A stretch of DNA of 64,000 bases from Sphaerisporangium corydalis (GTDB lineage Bacteria; Actinomycetota; Actinomycetes; Streptosporangiales; Streptosporangiaceae): the NCBI RefSeq assembly GCF_025506355.1, contig NZ_JANZYP010000011.1, forward strand, positions 1 through 64,000, written 5' to 3'. Position 1 is the first letter of the stretch. Each line of letters opens with the position of its first letter. The position numbers and the translations under genes were made by a program. This document shows, piece by piece, positions 9,130-16,549 of this stretch. A model generated the notes under the pieces. The model was given only the letters and a program-made list of their open reading frames with translations, was not told the origin of the DNA and did not search any database.

Positions 9130-10290
9130 ATGACGGCGACCGTGGACGCACCGCAGCAGGTACCTTTCGACGCGGTCCGCCCGCTGATGGGGGTGGAGGA
9201 GGAGTACCTCGTCGTCGACCCGCGGACCCGGGCCGCGGCGCCGATGGCCGCGCCGGTCGTGGAGCGCGCCGCCGCCGAGCTGGGCGACCTGGTCGGCACC
9301 GAGATCACCCGCTTCCAGGTGGAGACAAAGACGACGCCCTGCTCCGACGTCGCCGACCTGGCCGACCAGCTCCGGCGGATGCGGTCGCTGGTGGCCGCCG
9401 CGGCCGGCGAGGAGGGGCTGGCCGTCGTCGCCTCCGGCACGCCGGTCCTGGGCGACGTGGTCCCGCCGCCGATCACCGACCACCCCCGGTACGGGGTCGG
9501 CATCGCCAACTACCGCGCGTTGCACGACGAGCAGAGCATCTGCGCGGGCCACGTCCACGTCCACCTGCCGGATCGGGAGCGGGCGGTCCTGGTGAGCAAC
9601 CACCTCCGGCCGTGGCTGCCGGTGCTGATCGCCCTGATGGCCAACTCGCCGTACTGGGCGGGCCGCGACACCGGGTACGCGAGCTGGCGCACCCTGAGCT
9701 GGGGCAAGTGGCCGGTGGCCGGGCCGCCGCCGTACTTCGAGTCGCTGGCCGAGTTCGACGACGTGGTGGGGGCGCTGACCGAGTCGGGGGCGCTGGTGGA
9801 CCCCGGCACCATCTTCTGGGACGTGCGGCCGTCGGCGCGGCTGCCCACGCTGGAGGTCCGGGTCACCGACGTGCCCGCGACCGCCGAGGAGTCCGCGCTG
9901 CTCGCGGCCCTGGCGCGCGCCCTGGTCGTGGTGTCGCTGCGCGAGGTGGAACGCGGCGACAAGGGCCCGAGGCTGTCGGGAGAACGGCTGCGGGTCGCGT
10001 ACTGGCGCGCGGCCCGTGACGGGCTGGACGGGCACGGGATCGACCCGGTCTCGGGACGGCTGCGGCCGGCGGGCGAGCTGGTCGACGGGCTGCTGCGGCA
10101 CCTCGGCCCGGCGCTGGAGGCGACCGGCGACCTCGGCATGGTGACCCGGGGGCTGGAGCGGCTGCGCGCCGAGGGCACCGGAGCGGCCCGCCAGCGGGCC
10201 GCCCACGACCGGCGTGGCCGCCTCACCGACGTCGTCGACCACCTTGTGGCCACCCTCGTGGACCGCAGCGGCGCGGAGGTACGTGCCTGA
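9130..10290 (+). CDS. Carboxylate-amine ligase, YbdK/GCS2 family
   Basis: A 386-residue member of the glutamate-cysteine ligase 2 family. The N-terminal GVEEEYLVVD motif and the later FQVETKTT and GHVHVH segments are the usual ATP and metal-binding elements. Family members join an amino group to the gamma- or alpha-carboxylate of an amino acid using ATP; in actinomycetes many are annotated only as carboxylate-amine ligases and the substrate here is unknown. The ATG at 9130 follows a GGGGGAGTG ribosome site. The gene stands alone after the GTPase system and before the first minus-strand genes of the biosynthetic region, so it is more likely flanking housekeeping than pathway-specific. Confidence 0.9.
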   Translation: MTATVDAPQQVPFDAVRPLMGVEEEYLVVDPRTRAAAPMAAPVVERAAAELGDLVGTEITRFQVETKTTPCSDVADLADQLRRMRSLVAAAAGEEGLAVVASGTPVLGDVVPPPITDHPRYGVGIANYRALHDEQSICAGHVHVHLPDRERAVLVSNHLRPWLPVLIALMANSPYWAGRDTGYASWRTLSWGKWPVAGPPPYFESLAEFDDVVGALTESGALVDPGTIFWDVRPSARLPTLEVRVTDVPATAEESALLAALARALVVVSLREVERGDKGPRLSGERLRVAYWRAARDGLDGHGIDPVSGRLRPAGELVDGLLRHLGPALEATGDLGMVTRGLERLRAEGTGAARQRAAHDRRGRLTDVVDHLVATLVDRSGAEVRA

Positions 10291-10309
10291 CCGGTCCGGC
10301 GGCCGTCAG

Positions 10310-10331
10310 GCCCGGCGGTGGATCACCGGGC
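10310..10331. terminator. Weak hairpin between convergent genes
   Basis: A GCCCGG / CCGGGC inverted repeat with a 10-base loop lies between the convergent carboxylate-amine ligase and FAD monooxygenase genes. No T-tract follows. It may act as a bidirectional terminator. Confidence 0.35.
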
Positions 10332-10350
10332 GTGACGGATCCGGCCCGGG

Positions 10351-11940
10351 TCAGGGGAGCGGGGTGTCCGGCGGGCGGTCGTCGGGAGTGGTGGTGAGGC
10401 GGGAGGACAGGAACGCGCGCAGCGGGCGCACGTGCCTGACCGGGTCGCGCCACTGCGCCAGCAGGTCCTCCAGCAGGTGCTGCTCGGCGACCTGGTCCCC
10501 GTTGCGCCACGCGCGGACGACCGGATGCAGGAACGCGCTCTCGTGCGCCCGCTCCGGCGTCGGGTGCCGCTGGATCGCGAACACGTCGCCGTAGTCCTGG
10601 CGCCCCCACCGCAGGGTGACGGTGAAGTACAGGGGATGCCCGGCGAACCGGTCGACCGCGTAGTCCTCGGGCAGGTCGGTGTAGTGCAGCACCTGCCCGG
10701 ACGCCTCGTCGACCACGTACGCGTCGCACAGGTACTCGAACTGGGTCCACAGCGCCGAGCTGTAATTGACCCGGTCGAGCATGCTGGTGGTGAGCTGGTC
10801 GGCGTCGACCGGCAGCACCTCCTCGCGCAGCGGCTCCCCCTCGTAGCGTTCGGCGAGCAGCGCGGCCAGGGTGCGCAGGTTGTACCGGAACCCGTCGATG
10901 AACGCCGAGGAGGCCCGTTTGAAGTCCCTGGCCTGCATCAGCGTGCCGGCGAAGTACAGGCCGTCCACGTTGGTCGACTGGAAGTCGGGACGGATCGCCG
11001 GGAGCCGCCCGCTGGGCGTCATCTCGGGCGTGCAGGACGCGGCGAACAGGCCGGTGTCCATCGTGAAGCCGGTGCATCGCAGGATCGCGTCGTACTCCAG
11101 GAGCGCCTGCTCGCCGTCGGCGAGCGTGTAGGTGATCGTCGCCTTGAACCGGTCGCCGTCCCGCCAGATGCGGTCGACGCGGCATTCCAGTACCCCGTGC
11201 AGGGTCTTGAACCAGTAGCTGTCCAGCAGGGCGCCGTACTGGCCGCGCACGTGACCGGGGTGCTTGCTCGTCCAGGCGAACCGGACCGGGCTCGGGCTGG
11301 CCAGGTGGATGACGGCGGCGTGGCCGAGCATCGCCTGGGCGGTCTCGAACGCCGAGTTGCCCTTGCCGATGATCAGCACGCGCTTGTCGGTGAAGTCCTC
11401 CGCCGCCACCGAGACGTCCTCGTACCCGGTCGCCAGCTCGATCCCGGGGATGTCGGGGACGTACGGGCCGCCCCATCCGGCCGCGATGACCAGGCACTCG
11501 GCGCGGAACACCTCGTCGCCGGCGTGCACGACGAAGACCCCGTCCACCTTCTCGACGCGGTCGGCGGCGGTGGAGTAGCGGACGTTGAGCGCGTGCTCGC
11601 GCTGGAAGTCGGCCAGGTAGCGCACCAGGTCGTCCGCGCCGGGGAAGTACTCGCGCGAGTAGCGCGGGAACTGCAGGTCCGGCGAGTCGTTGAGCAGGGA
11701 GTTCCAGTCCCACCGCAGGTTGATCTCCGGGTCCTTCTCGCCGGTGTGGACCTTGTTCAGCGAGATCAGCCTGCGGTGGCGCGGGTAACGGCGGAAGAAC
11801 CCACCGGGCGCCGCCTCGCGCTCCAGCGTGAGGTAGTCGGCACCGGCGCGCTGCAGGAAGTAGCTGAGCTGCAGCCCGCCGGGTCCGGCGCCGATGATCA
11901 GATAACGGTGGATGTGCCCGTCGTTCCCCGTCGAGGTCAT
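10351..11940 (-). CDS. FAD-dependent NAD(P)-binding monooxygenase-like protein
   Basis: A 529-residue two-dinucleotide-binding flavoprotein. The FAD site GAGPGG is at residues 17-22 and a second nucleotide site, IIGKGNSAFE, starts at about residue 190, the spacing found in flavin-containing and Baeyer-Villiger-type monooxygenases and their FOXRED2-like relatives. The ATG at 11940 shares its A with the TGA of the upstream membrane-protein gene, so the two are translationally coupled. Together with the AhpD-like gene before it this makes a three-gene minus-strand operon at the left end of the enediyne region. A role in oxidative tailoring or in thiol/redox protection is possible; the substrate cannot be inferred. 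Confidence 0.8.
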   Translation of the reverse strand: MTSTGNDGHIHRYLIIGAGPGGLQLSYFLQRAGADYLTLEREAAPGGFFRRYPRHRRLISLNKVHTGEKDPEINLRWDWNSLLNDSPDLQFPRYSREYFPGADDLVRYLADFQREHALNVRYSTAADRVEKVDGVFVVHAGDEVFRAECLVIAAGWGGPYVPDIPGIELATGYEDVSVAAEDFTDKRVLIIGKGNSAFETAQAMLGHAAVIHLASPSPVRFAWTSKHPGHVRGQYGALLDSYWFKTLHGVLECRVDRIWRDGDRFKATITYTLADGEQALLEYDAILRCTGFTMDTGLFAASCTPEMTPSGRLPAIRPDFQSTNVDGLYFAGTLMQARDFKRASSAFIDGFRYNLRTLAALLAERYEGEPLREEVLPVDADQLTTSMLDRVNYSSALWTQFEYLCDAYVVDEASGQVLHYTDLPEDYAVDRFAGHPLYFTVTLRWGRQDYGDVFAIQRHPTPERAHESAFLHPVVRAWRNGDQVAEQHLLEDLLAQWRDPVRHVRPLRAFLSSRLTTTPDDRPPDTPLP

Positions 11941-12503
11941 CAGGCCGCGTCAGGGGCGCAGTTGCAGGTCATTTCCCGGCGCTCTTCCGGAGTGGGCCTG
12001 CGGTGCAGCCACATGGCCACCACCATCGGCACGAAGACGATCGCGTTGTAGAACAGGTGGAGCTCTACTCTCGGCACGATGAGCTGGACGATGCTGGTGA
12101 CCGTGGGCCTGCCCAGCAGGTGGTAGCCGGTGAGCGCCTGGAGGAGCAGCAGCAGGTGCTCCAGGTGGTGCCAGACCTGGATGCCCAGCGAGATGTTCCA
12201 CCAGGTGCGGGCGCGGCCGGTGAACCCCTTACGCAGGATGATCAGGCCGGCGAGCATGAGCAGCGCGTAGCCGTAATGCATCCACTCCGAGGTGACCAGC
12301 CAGGGGAACGGCCGCCCGAGCACCCCCCGCGCCTCCGGCAGCGGCCAGCCCAGCGCGTAGATCTGGATGGCCTGGGCGACGTGCTCGGCCCAGTGGGCCA
12401 CCACGATGAACAGGAAGATGTTCAGCCCGAGCTTGTGGCGGTCGGTGTTGAGCGCGGTGAGCATGCCCGCGCTGGGTGGTAAGGCGCCGGAGTGGCTGGC
12501 CAT
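11940..12503 (-). CDS. Histidine-rich integral membrane protein, unknown function
   Basis: A 187-residue protein with about four hydrophobic segments. Membrane-embedded histidine clusters stand out: HWAEH (His37, His41), WHHLEH (His112, His113, His116) and ELHLFYN. Spacing of this kind (HxxxH, HHxxH) is seen in membrane metal-binding enzymes, but I do not recognise a named family. The C-terminus ends with a CNC motif. The ATG has a strong GGAGG ribosome site. The stop overlaps the FAD monooxygenase start by one base, so the two proteins may work together, for example as a membrane oxidoreductase pair. That is inference. Confidence 0.7.
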   Translation of the reverse strand: MASHSGALPPSAGMLTALNTDRHKLGLNIFLFIVVAHWAEHVAQAIQIYALGWPLPEARGVLGRPFPWLVTSEWMHYGYALLMLAGLIILRKGFTGRARTWWNISLGIQVWHHLEHLLLLLQALTGYHLLGRPTVTSIVQLIVPRVELHLFYNAIVFVPMVVAMWLHRRPTPEERREMTCNCAPDAA

Positions 12504-12600
12504 GGTCTTTCCTCCCGGGACGGGTCCGGCGGACCCTCGGCATGGGTGTTTCTTCTCCGTGCTCCTCAGAGCGCGGGGCAGGAGAGAGCGGTGCCGCGGG

Positions 12601-13161
12601 TCAGGTGCGGCTCTGCGATTGGGCGAGCAGCCCCAGGTAGCCGATCGAGACGATGCGCTCGGCCCGCGCCGCGTAGTCGGCGGGGTCGGTGGGCGCGATC
12701 GTCGCGAGGCCGTCGACGTAGCGGTTGAACATGCAGAAGGCCGCCGCGATCAGCACCGTGTCGTGGATCTCCAGGTCGGTCGCGCCCTGCTCGCGGGCGG
12801 CGGTGACGTCCTTGTCCCCGACCTTCAGGCCGCCCTGCTGGACGGCGCCGGCGATGGCGAGGAGCGCCCGCAGCTTGCCGGAGATGGGTGCCGCGTCCAG
12901 GTCGGCGCGCACCTGCTCGACCAGTTCCATGCCCTCGGGCAGTTGCGCCGCCGCGTACGCCGCGTGGGAGTTGTAGCAGTAGCGGCACTCGTTCAGGGCC
13001 GACACGTACGCCGCGATCAGCTCGCGCTCGCCGGGGGTCAGGGTGCTCTCCTGGCGGAGCAGCACCTCGACCAGCTCGTTCAGCGGGCGGGCCGTCTCCG
13101 GACGGAACCGGAACAGACCACGGATCCCGGGCTCGTCCGAATTGAGGCTGATATGGGGCAC
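12601..13161 (-). CDS. AhpD-like peroxidase-related protein (copy 1)
   Basis: A 186-residue carboxymuconolactone-decarboxylase-fold protein of the 'peroxidase-related enzyme' group. The AhpD signature CxxCxxxH is complete (Cys59, Cys62, His66 in CRYCYNSH). AhpD proteins reduce peroxides or peroxiredoxins through the vicinal cysteines. It starts with GTG at 13161 preceded by GGGAG. It is strongly similar to the gene at 13938-14633: both share S-D-E-P-G-I-R-G-L-F and E-R-E-L-I-A-A-Y-V-S-A-L-N. The two copies flank a SnoaL-like gene. It heads the minus-strand operon with the membrane protein and FAD monooxygenase. Confidence 0.85.
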   Translation of the reverse strand: MPHISLNSDEPGIRGLFRFRPETARPLNELVEVLLRQESTLTPGERELIAAYVSALNECRYCYNSHAAYAAAQLPEGMELVEQVRADLDAAPISGKLRALLAIAGAVQQGGLKVGDKDVTAAREQGATDLEIHDTVLIAAAFCMFNRYVDGLATIAPTDPADYAARAERIVSIGYLGLLAQSQSRT

Positions 13162-13433
13162 GGCCGCTCCCTTGCCGGCGAGGAGGACATGCCTCTCACG
13201 CAGTTATGGCGAACAGATCCATCCGACAATCGCTCATGTTCGCCAAGCCACCACCTTGCTGTCAACGACGGGTTTCCATAACCGTCCCACCTGGCGTTCC
13301 AGCCTTTTCCCGCGTCGTTACGCGTACGTGACCATACGGTAAGTCTCTCCTCACTCCCTTGTTTGCTCCCCAGGCGCGGCGTAGCGTCACCGTCGCCCCC
13401 CAAAAGATCCGCACCATCTCTAGGAGGCCGTTC

Positions 13434-13829
13434 ATGTCCGAACATCCCAACGTCAATCCAGCTCGTGAGAGTTACGACGCGATCGCGAAGGGCGACCTGG
13501 ACCACATTCGAGATAACCTGCTCGCCGATGACGTGGTCTTCCACGTTCCGGGGCGCGGTTCCCTTGCGGGCGTCCACACCGGCAAGGCGGACGTCTTGAG
13601 CTACCTGGCCAAACTATCCGACCAGACCGGAAGCTCATTAAGGTACGAGCCGGATGTGTATCTCGCCGACGACGAGCATGTCGCGGTGATGCTGCGCATC
13701 CGCGGGAACCACGACGGCAAGATATTGGACGAACGCGGTGTTCACGTGTTCACCATCGCCGGCGGGAAAATCACCGGCCGCTGGAGCTTCCCGCAGGATT
13801 CCTACGTCATCGACGAATTCTTCTCGTGA
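13434..13829 (+). CDS. SnoaL/NTF2-like protein
   Basis: A 131-residue protein with the nuclear-transport-factor-2 fold: an N-terminal helical pair (ESYDAIAKGDLDHI), the central strand pair with DDVVFHVPG, and the end GRWSFPQDSYVIDEFF. SnoaL-like proteins include polyketide cyclases, hydroxylases and isomerases, and the fold alone does not fix the reaction. The ATG at 13434 follows TAGGAGG. It contains a TTA leucine codon at 13638-13640, rare in this DNA, which in streptomycetes makes translation depend on the bldA tRNA. It is set between two AhpD-like paralogues that point towards and away from it. Confidence 0.8.
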   Translation: MSEHPNVNPARESYDAIAKGDLDHIRDNLLADDVVFHVPGRGSLAGVHTGKADVLSYLAKLSDQTGSSLRYEPDVYLADDEHVAVMLRIRGNHDGKILDERGVHVFTIAGGKITGRWSFPQDSYVIDEFFS

Positions 13830-13835
13830 CCGTCC

Positions 13836-13856
13836 GCGTTCACCCGGTGAACGCGT
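13836..13856. terminator. Palindromic hairpin between convergent genes
   Basis: CGCGTTCACC and GGTGAACGCG form 10-base arms around a single C, just after the SnoaL-like stop and ahead of the convergent AhpD-like stop. It would act in both directions. No T-tract is present. Confidence 0.5.
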
Positions 13857-13937
13857 CCGGCCCAAGGTAGTCCCGATGACCGCGCCCGTGGGCCTCCGAG
13901 GCCGGCGGGCCGGCACCGTGCGCCCTCTCCAGGGTGC

Positions 13938-14633
13938 TCACGGCGAGTCGGTCATGACCGCGAGGTAGCCCCCGGTCTGCTTGGCCCGTGCGACGTAGAC
14001 GGAGGGGTCGTCGGGGGCGAAGGTCGAAAGCCCGTCGACGTAGCGGTTGTACATGCAGAACGCCGCCGCGATCAGCACGCTGTCGTGGATCTCGTTGTCC
14101 GTAGCGCCCGCCGCCCTGGCGTCGGCGATGTGTGCCTTGGAGACGGTCTTGCCGCCCTGCTGCACCGCGCCGGCGATGGCCAGAAGCGCCCGCATCTTGT
14201 CGGAGACCGGCGCCGTCGAAAGGTCGGCGCACACCTGCTCCACGATCGTCATCCCCTCCGGGGCACGGACGGCCGCGAACGTCGCGTGGGTGAAGAAACA
14301 GAACCGGCACTGGTTCAGCGCCGAGACATAGGCCGCGATCAGCTCGCGTTCACCGCGGGTCAGCGAACTGTCGCGGCAGAGCAGGACCTCCGACAGGGCC
14401 TTCAACGGGAGGGCCGTTTCCGGGCTGTAGCTGAACAGGCCGCGGATTCCCGGCTCGTCGGAGTTCAGTTCGATGTGCGGCGTGGCCGGGCTCTGCGCGC
14501 CCAGTGCCACCAGCGGGGGCCGCTGCGGCCATTCAAGCCCGCACGACAGGCCGGTGGACTCGGCCAGTTCCTCCAGGTCCCTCAGCTCGACGGTGACACT
14601 CGACCGGACCGGGAAAGCCACTGCGTTCGACAT
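13938..14633 (-). CDS. AhpD-like peroxidase-related protein (copy 2)
   Basis: A 231-residue paralogue of the protein encoded at 12601-13161, with an extra 50-residue N-terminal extension. The AhpD motif is retained as CRFCFFTH (Cys109, Cys112, His116). The ATG at 14633 has a GAGGGTAGAGA ribosome site. Convergent with the SnoaL-like gene. Two such copies within 2 kb, plus a third, more distant relative at 32321-33418, is unusual; a role in thiol or peroxide detoxification around a thiol-activated product is an inference. Confidence 0.85.
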   Translation of the reverse strand: MSNAVAFPVRSSVTVELRDLEELAESTGLSCGLEWPQRPPLVALGAQSPATPHIELNSDEPGIRGLFSYSPETALPLKALSEVLLCRDSSLTRGERELIAAYVSALNQCRFCFFTHATFAAVRAPEGMTIVEQVCADLSTAPVSDKMRALLAIAGAVQQGGKTVSKAHIADARAAGATDNEIHDSVLIAAAFCMYNRYVDGLSTFAPDDPSVYVARAKQTGGYLAVMTDSP

Positions 14634-14871
14634 TCTCTACCCTCGATTCTCGGCTTTTCAATCGTTCTCGCACCACCAACTCTGCGGCTCCGAGCTGCCG
14701 CGATACAGAGAGATGGGAGTCAGCAAGCTGCCTGCGGCGGTCCGCTTCCTGCCATTGACACGCCTTGACAGGCCGGCCGCCCGGCGGCGAGGTGCGCATT
14801 CGAGAAGTTGCCCCGCCTCGCCTGACCGGGTGACCCTCGAAAGGAGCGCGATCGCGACCTGGAGGTGCCTT

Positions 14872-15084
14872 GTGGCGCAGGACTTGTATCTGAAGGTGGT
14901 CCGCGGCAACCCCACTCCCGAGGAGCTGGCGGCGCTCATCATGGTCCTGACCGCGCGGGCCACCGCCCGCTCGGAGGAGGCGTGCGCGGCCTCCGCGTGG
15001 ATCGACGGGGCCCGCTCCTCGCGCCCGCCGGCCGCGCCGAGCGCGAGCCCCGACGCGTGGCGCGTCAGCGGCTGGGCCCGCTAG
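14872..15084 (+). CDS. accE: Acyl-CoA carboxylase epsilon subunit
   Basis: A 70-residue protein. It starts with GTG at 14872, six bases after GGAGG. The opening, L-Y-L-K-V-V-R-G-N-P-T-P-E-E-L-A-A-L, is the signature of actinobacterial AccE/PccE subunits, which bind and activate the beta subunit of acyl-CoA carboxylase. The enzyme makes malonyl-CoA or methylmalonyl-CoA. No alpha or beta subunit gene is visible in the window, so this copy may modulate a carboxylase encoded elsewhere to supply malonyl-CoA to the enediyne polyketide synthase. The tail is rich in Ser, Pro and Arg, as is usual. An intrinsic-terminator-like hairpin follows 89 bases later. Confidence 0.8.
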   Translation: MAQDLYLKVVRGNPTPEELAALIMVLTARATARSEEACAASAWIDGARSSRPPAAPSASPDAWRVSGWAR

Positions 15085-15172
15085 CCGCCCCGGCCACCCC
15101 CGCACCGGTACGAGGCCCGGCGGACGAGAGGCCCGTCCGGTCGCGAAACGGATCCCCTCAGGAAACCGAATC

Positions 15173-15198
15173 GAAGCCCCTGCGCGCGTAGGGGCTTC
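15173..15198 (+). terminator. Terminator hairpin after accE
   Basis: GAAGCCCCT and AGGGGCTTC form a perfect 9-bp stem with an 8-base loop, followed by TGT. It ends the accE transcript and insulates the enediyne core operon promoter. Confidence 0.75.
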
Positions 15199-15281
15199 TG
15201 TCATGCCGGGCCTGTCCCGCTTTACCTGCAGATCATTACATAGCACCGCAATACGGGAGATGTGCCTCGGGATCCGGTATA

Positions 15282-15298
15282 TGACCATGAAATGGTCA
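15282..15298. promoter_or_regulatory. Perfect 17-bp palindrome, candidate operator of the enediyne operon
   Basis: TGACCATGAAATGGTCA has 7-base arms around GAA and ends 52 bases before the ATG of the first DUF1702 gene. A site of the same form, TGACC-N7-GGTCG, lies at 43181-43197 before the flavin-oxidase/P450 operon. Symmetry and position suggest binding by a dimeric regulator. Confidence 0.5.
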
Positions 15299-15350
15299 GA
15301 CTGGTGTTGAGTGACCGTCATCGGCTGACGGTGGAATTACGAGGAGCATT

Positions 15351-16346
15351 ATGCCAACCCTGATCGGCTCAGTGCGCAGGCTCATGTTGACACCCTCGCT
15401 CGCCGAGGTGACTTTCGCCGTCCGGGGATTTCCGGTCACTCCCACGGACGCCACCCGCAGGCTGGAGGCCATTCCCCAGGCGGTGATCACCGGATTCGAA
15501 TGGGGAATCGACGCGCGCGACCAGTGGGAGGTCGAGCGCCGGCTGAGCATGGTCGACCAGGAGCTGCGCGGCTTCGCCTACGAGGGCGCGACGATGGCGT
15601 TCACGATCGTCGACGCCATGGGCGGCCAGCGTGGCACCCGCACCCGTGACCTCCTCCTCGGTCCTGGGCAGCCGCACATCTTCCTCACCTACATCGGCAT
15701 CGGCTTCGCGATGGCCCGGCTCCCCCGGCCGCTGTGGAAGAAGATCATGCCCGACCTGAGCGGCTCGGCGTACTACCCGACGATGAGCTGGCTGGCGGTC
15801 GACGGCTTCGGCTTCGACCGCGCCTACTTCGACACCCGCCGCTGGGTCGACGAGCAGCGCGTGCCGGCCCCCTACGCCTGGGAGGGGTCGCCCGACTACT
15901 TCCTGCGGGCCGTCGACCAGGGCATCGGCCGGGCGCTGTGGTTCATGCACGGTGGCCAGGTCGCCGACATCGCCGCCCGCGTCGGCGGGTTCGCCACCCA
16001 CCGGCAGCCGGACCTGTGGAGCGGCGTCGGGCTGGCCGCGACGTTCGCCGGCGGCAGCGGGCCCGAGGGCCTGGCCGCGCTGCGGCGCGCGTCCGGTGAG
16101 CACCACGCCCAGCTCGCGCAGGGGTCGGTCTTCGCGGCCAAGGCGCGGACCTTCGCGGGGTTCGTGCCGGAGCACACCGAGGTCGCCACCGCCGCGCTCA
16201 CCGACCTGTCGATCGACGGCGCCGTCGCGCTCGCCGACGCCACCGCGGTGGAGACCCCCGGGTCCGACGGCACCCCGGCGTACGAGCTGTGGCGGGCCGG
16301 AGTCCGCGCGCACTTCGCCTCCTCCGGGGACCGGATCCTCGCCTGA
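15351..16346 (+). CDS. Enediyne-associated DUF1702 protein (copy 1)
   Basis: A 331-residue protein of the DUF1702 (UnbL-type) family found next to enediyne polyketide synthases. It begins LIGSVRRLMLTPSLAEVTF and has the family's conserved RGF, FAYEGA, GIGFAMARL and DQGIGRALWF blocks. The ATG follows GAGGAG. Its role in warhead formation is not known. It is homologous along its length to the next gene, and both correspond in position to the E2/E3-type genes of characterised clusters (general knowledge, exact naming uncertain). A 203-bp gap separates them, so they may have separate promoters. A 17-bp palindrome lies just upstream. Confidence 0.9.
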   Translation: MPTLIGSVRRLMLTPSLAEVTFAVRGFPVTPTDATRRLEAIPQAVITGFEWGIDARDQWEVERRLSMVDQELRGFAYEGATMAFTIVDAMGGQRGTRTRDLLLGPGQPHIFLTYIGIGFAMARLPRPLWKKIMPDLSGSAYYPTMSWLAVDGFGFDRAYFDTRRWVDEQRVPAPYAWEGSPDYFLRAVDQGIGRALWFMHGGQVADIAARVGGFATHRQPDLWSGVGLAATFAGGSGPEGLAALRRASGEHHAQLAQGSVFAAKARTFAGFVPEHTEVATAALTDLSIDGAVALADATAVETPGSDGTPAYELWRAGVRAHFASSGDRILA

Positions 16347-16458
16347 CGGCACCGCCCCCGCGGTGACCGGATATCTCGCATAATGCGGGATCGAATTCAG
16401 CTGGACGGTTCTATCCGGCGTGCGGAAAAAGCGGTGTCCAACCGTTCAGTGAGCACGT

Positions 16459-16487
16459 TTGAAGTGGACCCTGAGTCAATCGATATG
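16459..16487 (+). promoter_or_regulatory. Possible promoter of the PKSE operon
   Basis: TTGAAG and GATATG are separated by 17 bases, 63 bases before the TTG start of the second DUF1702 gene, and are followed by a small inverted repeat TACCTTTAGGTA (16490-16501). The -10 match is weak. Confidence 0.3.
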
Positions 16488-16549
16488 GCTACCTTTAGGT
16501 AAAGATTACCCCACGGAGAAGGGGAAACCCCGGGGGGAGGGAGAGGCAC

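Noticed and set aside
12229-13281. Plus-strand frames opposite the AhpD-like and membrane-protein genes
   Set aside because: Antisense shadows without ribosome sites.
14823-14836. TGACCGGGTGACC before accE as an operator of the 15282 type
   Set aside because: It is a direct, not inverted, repeat.
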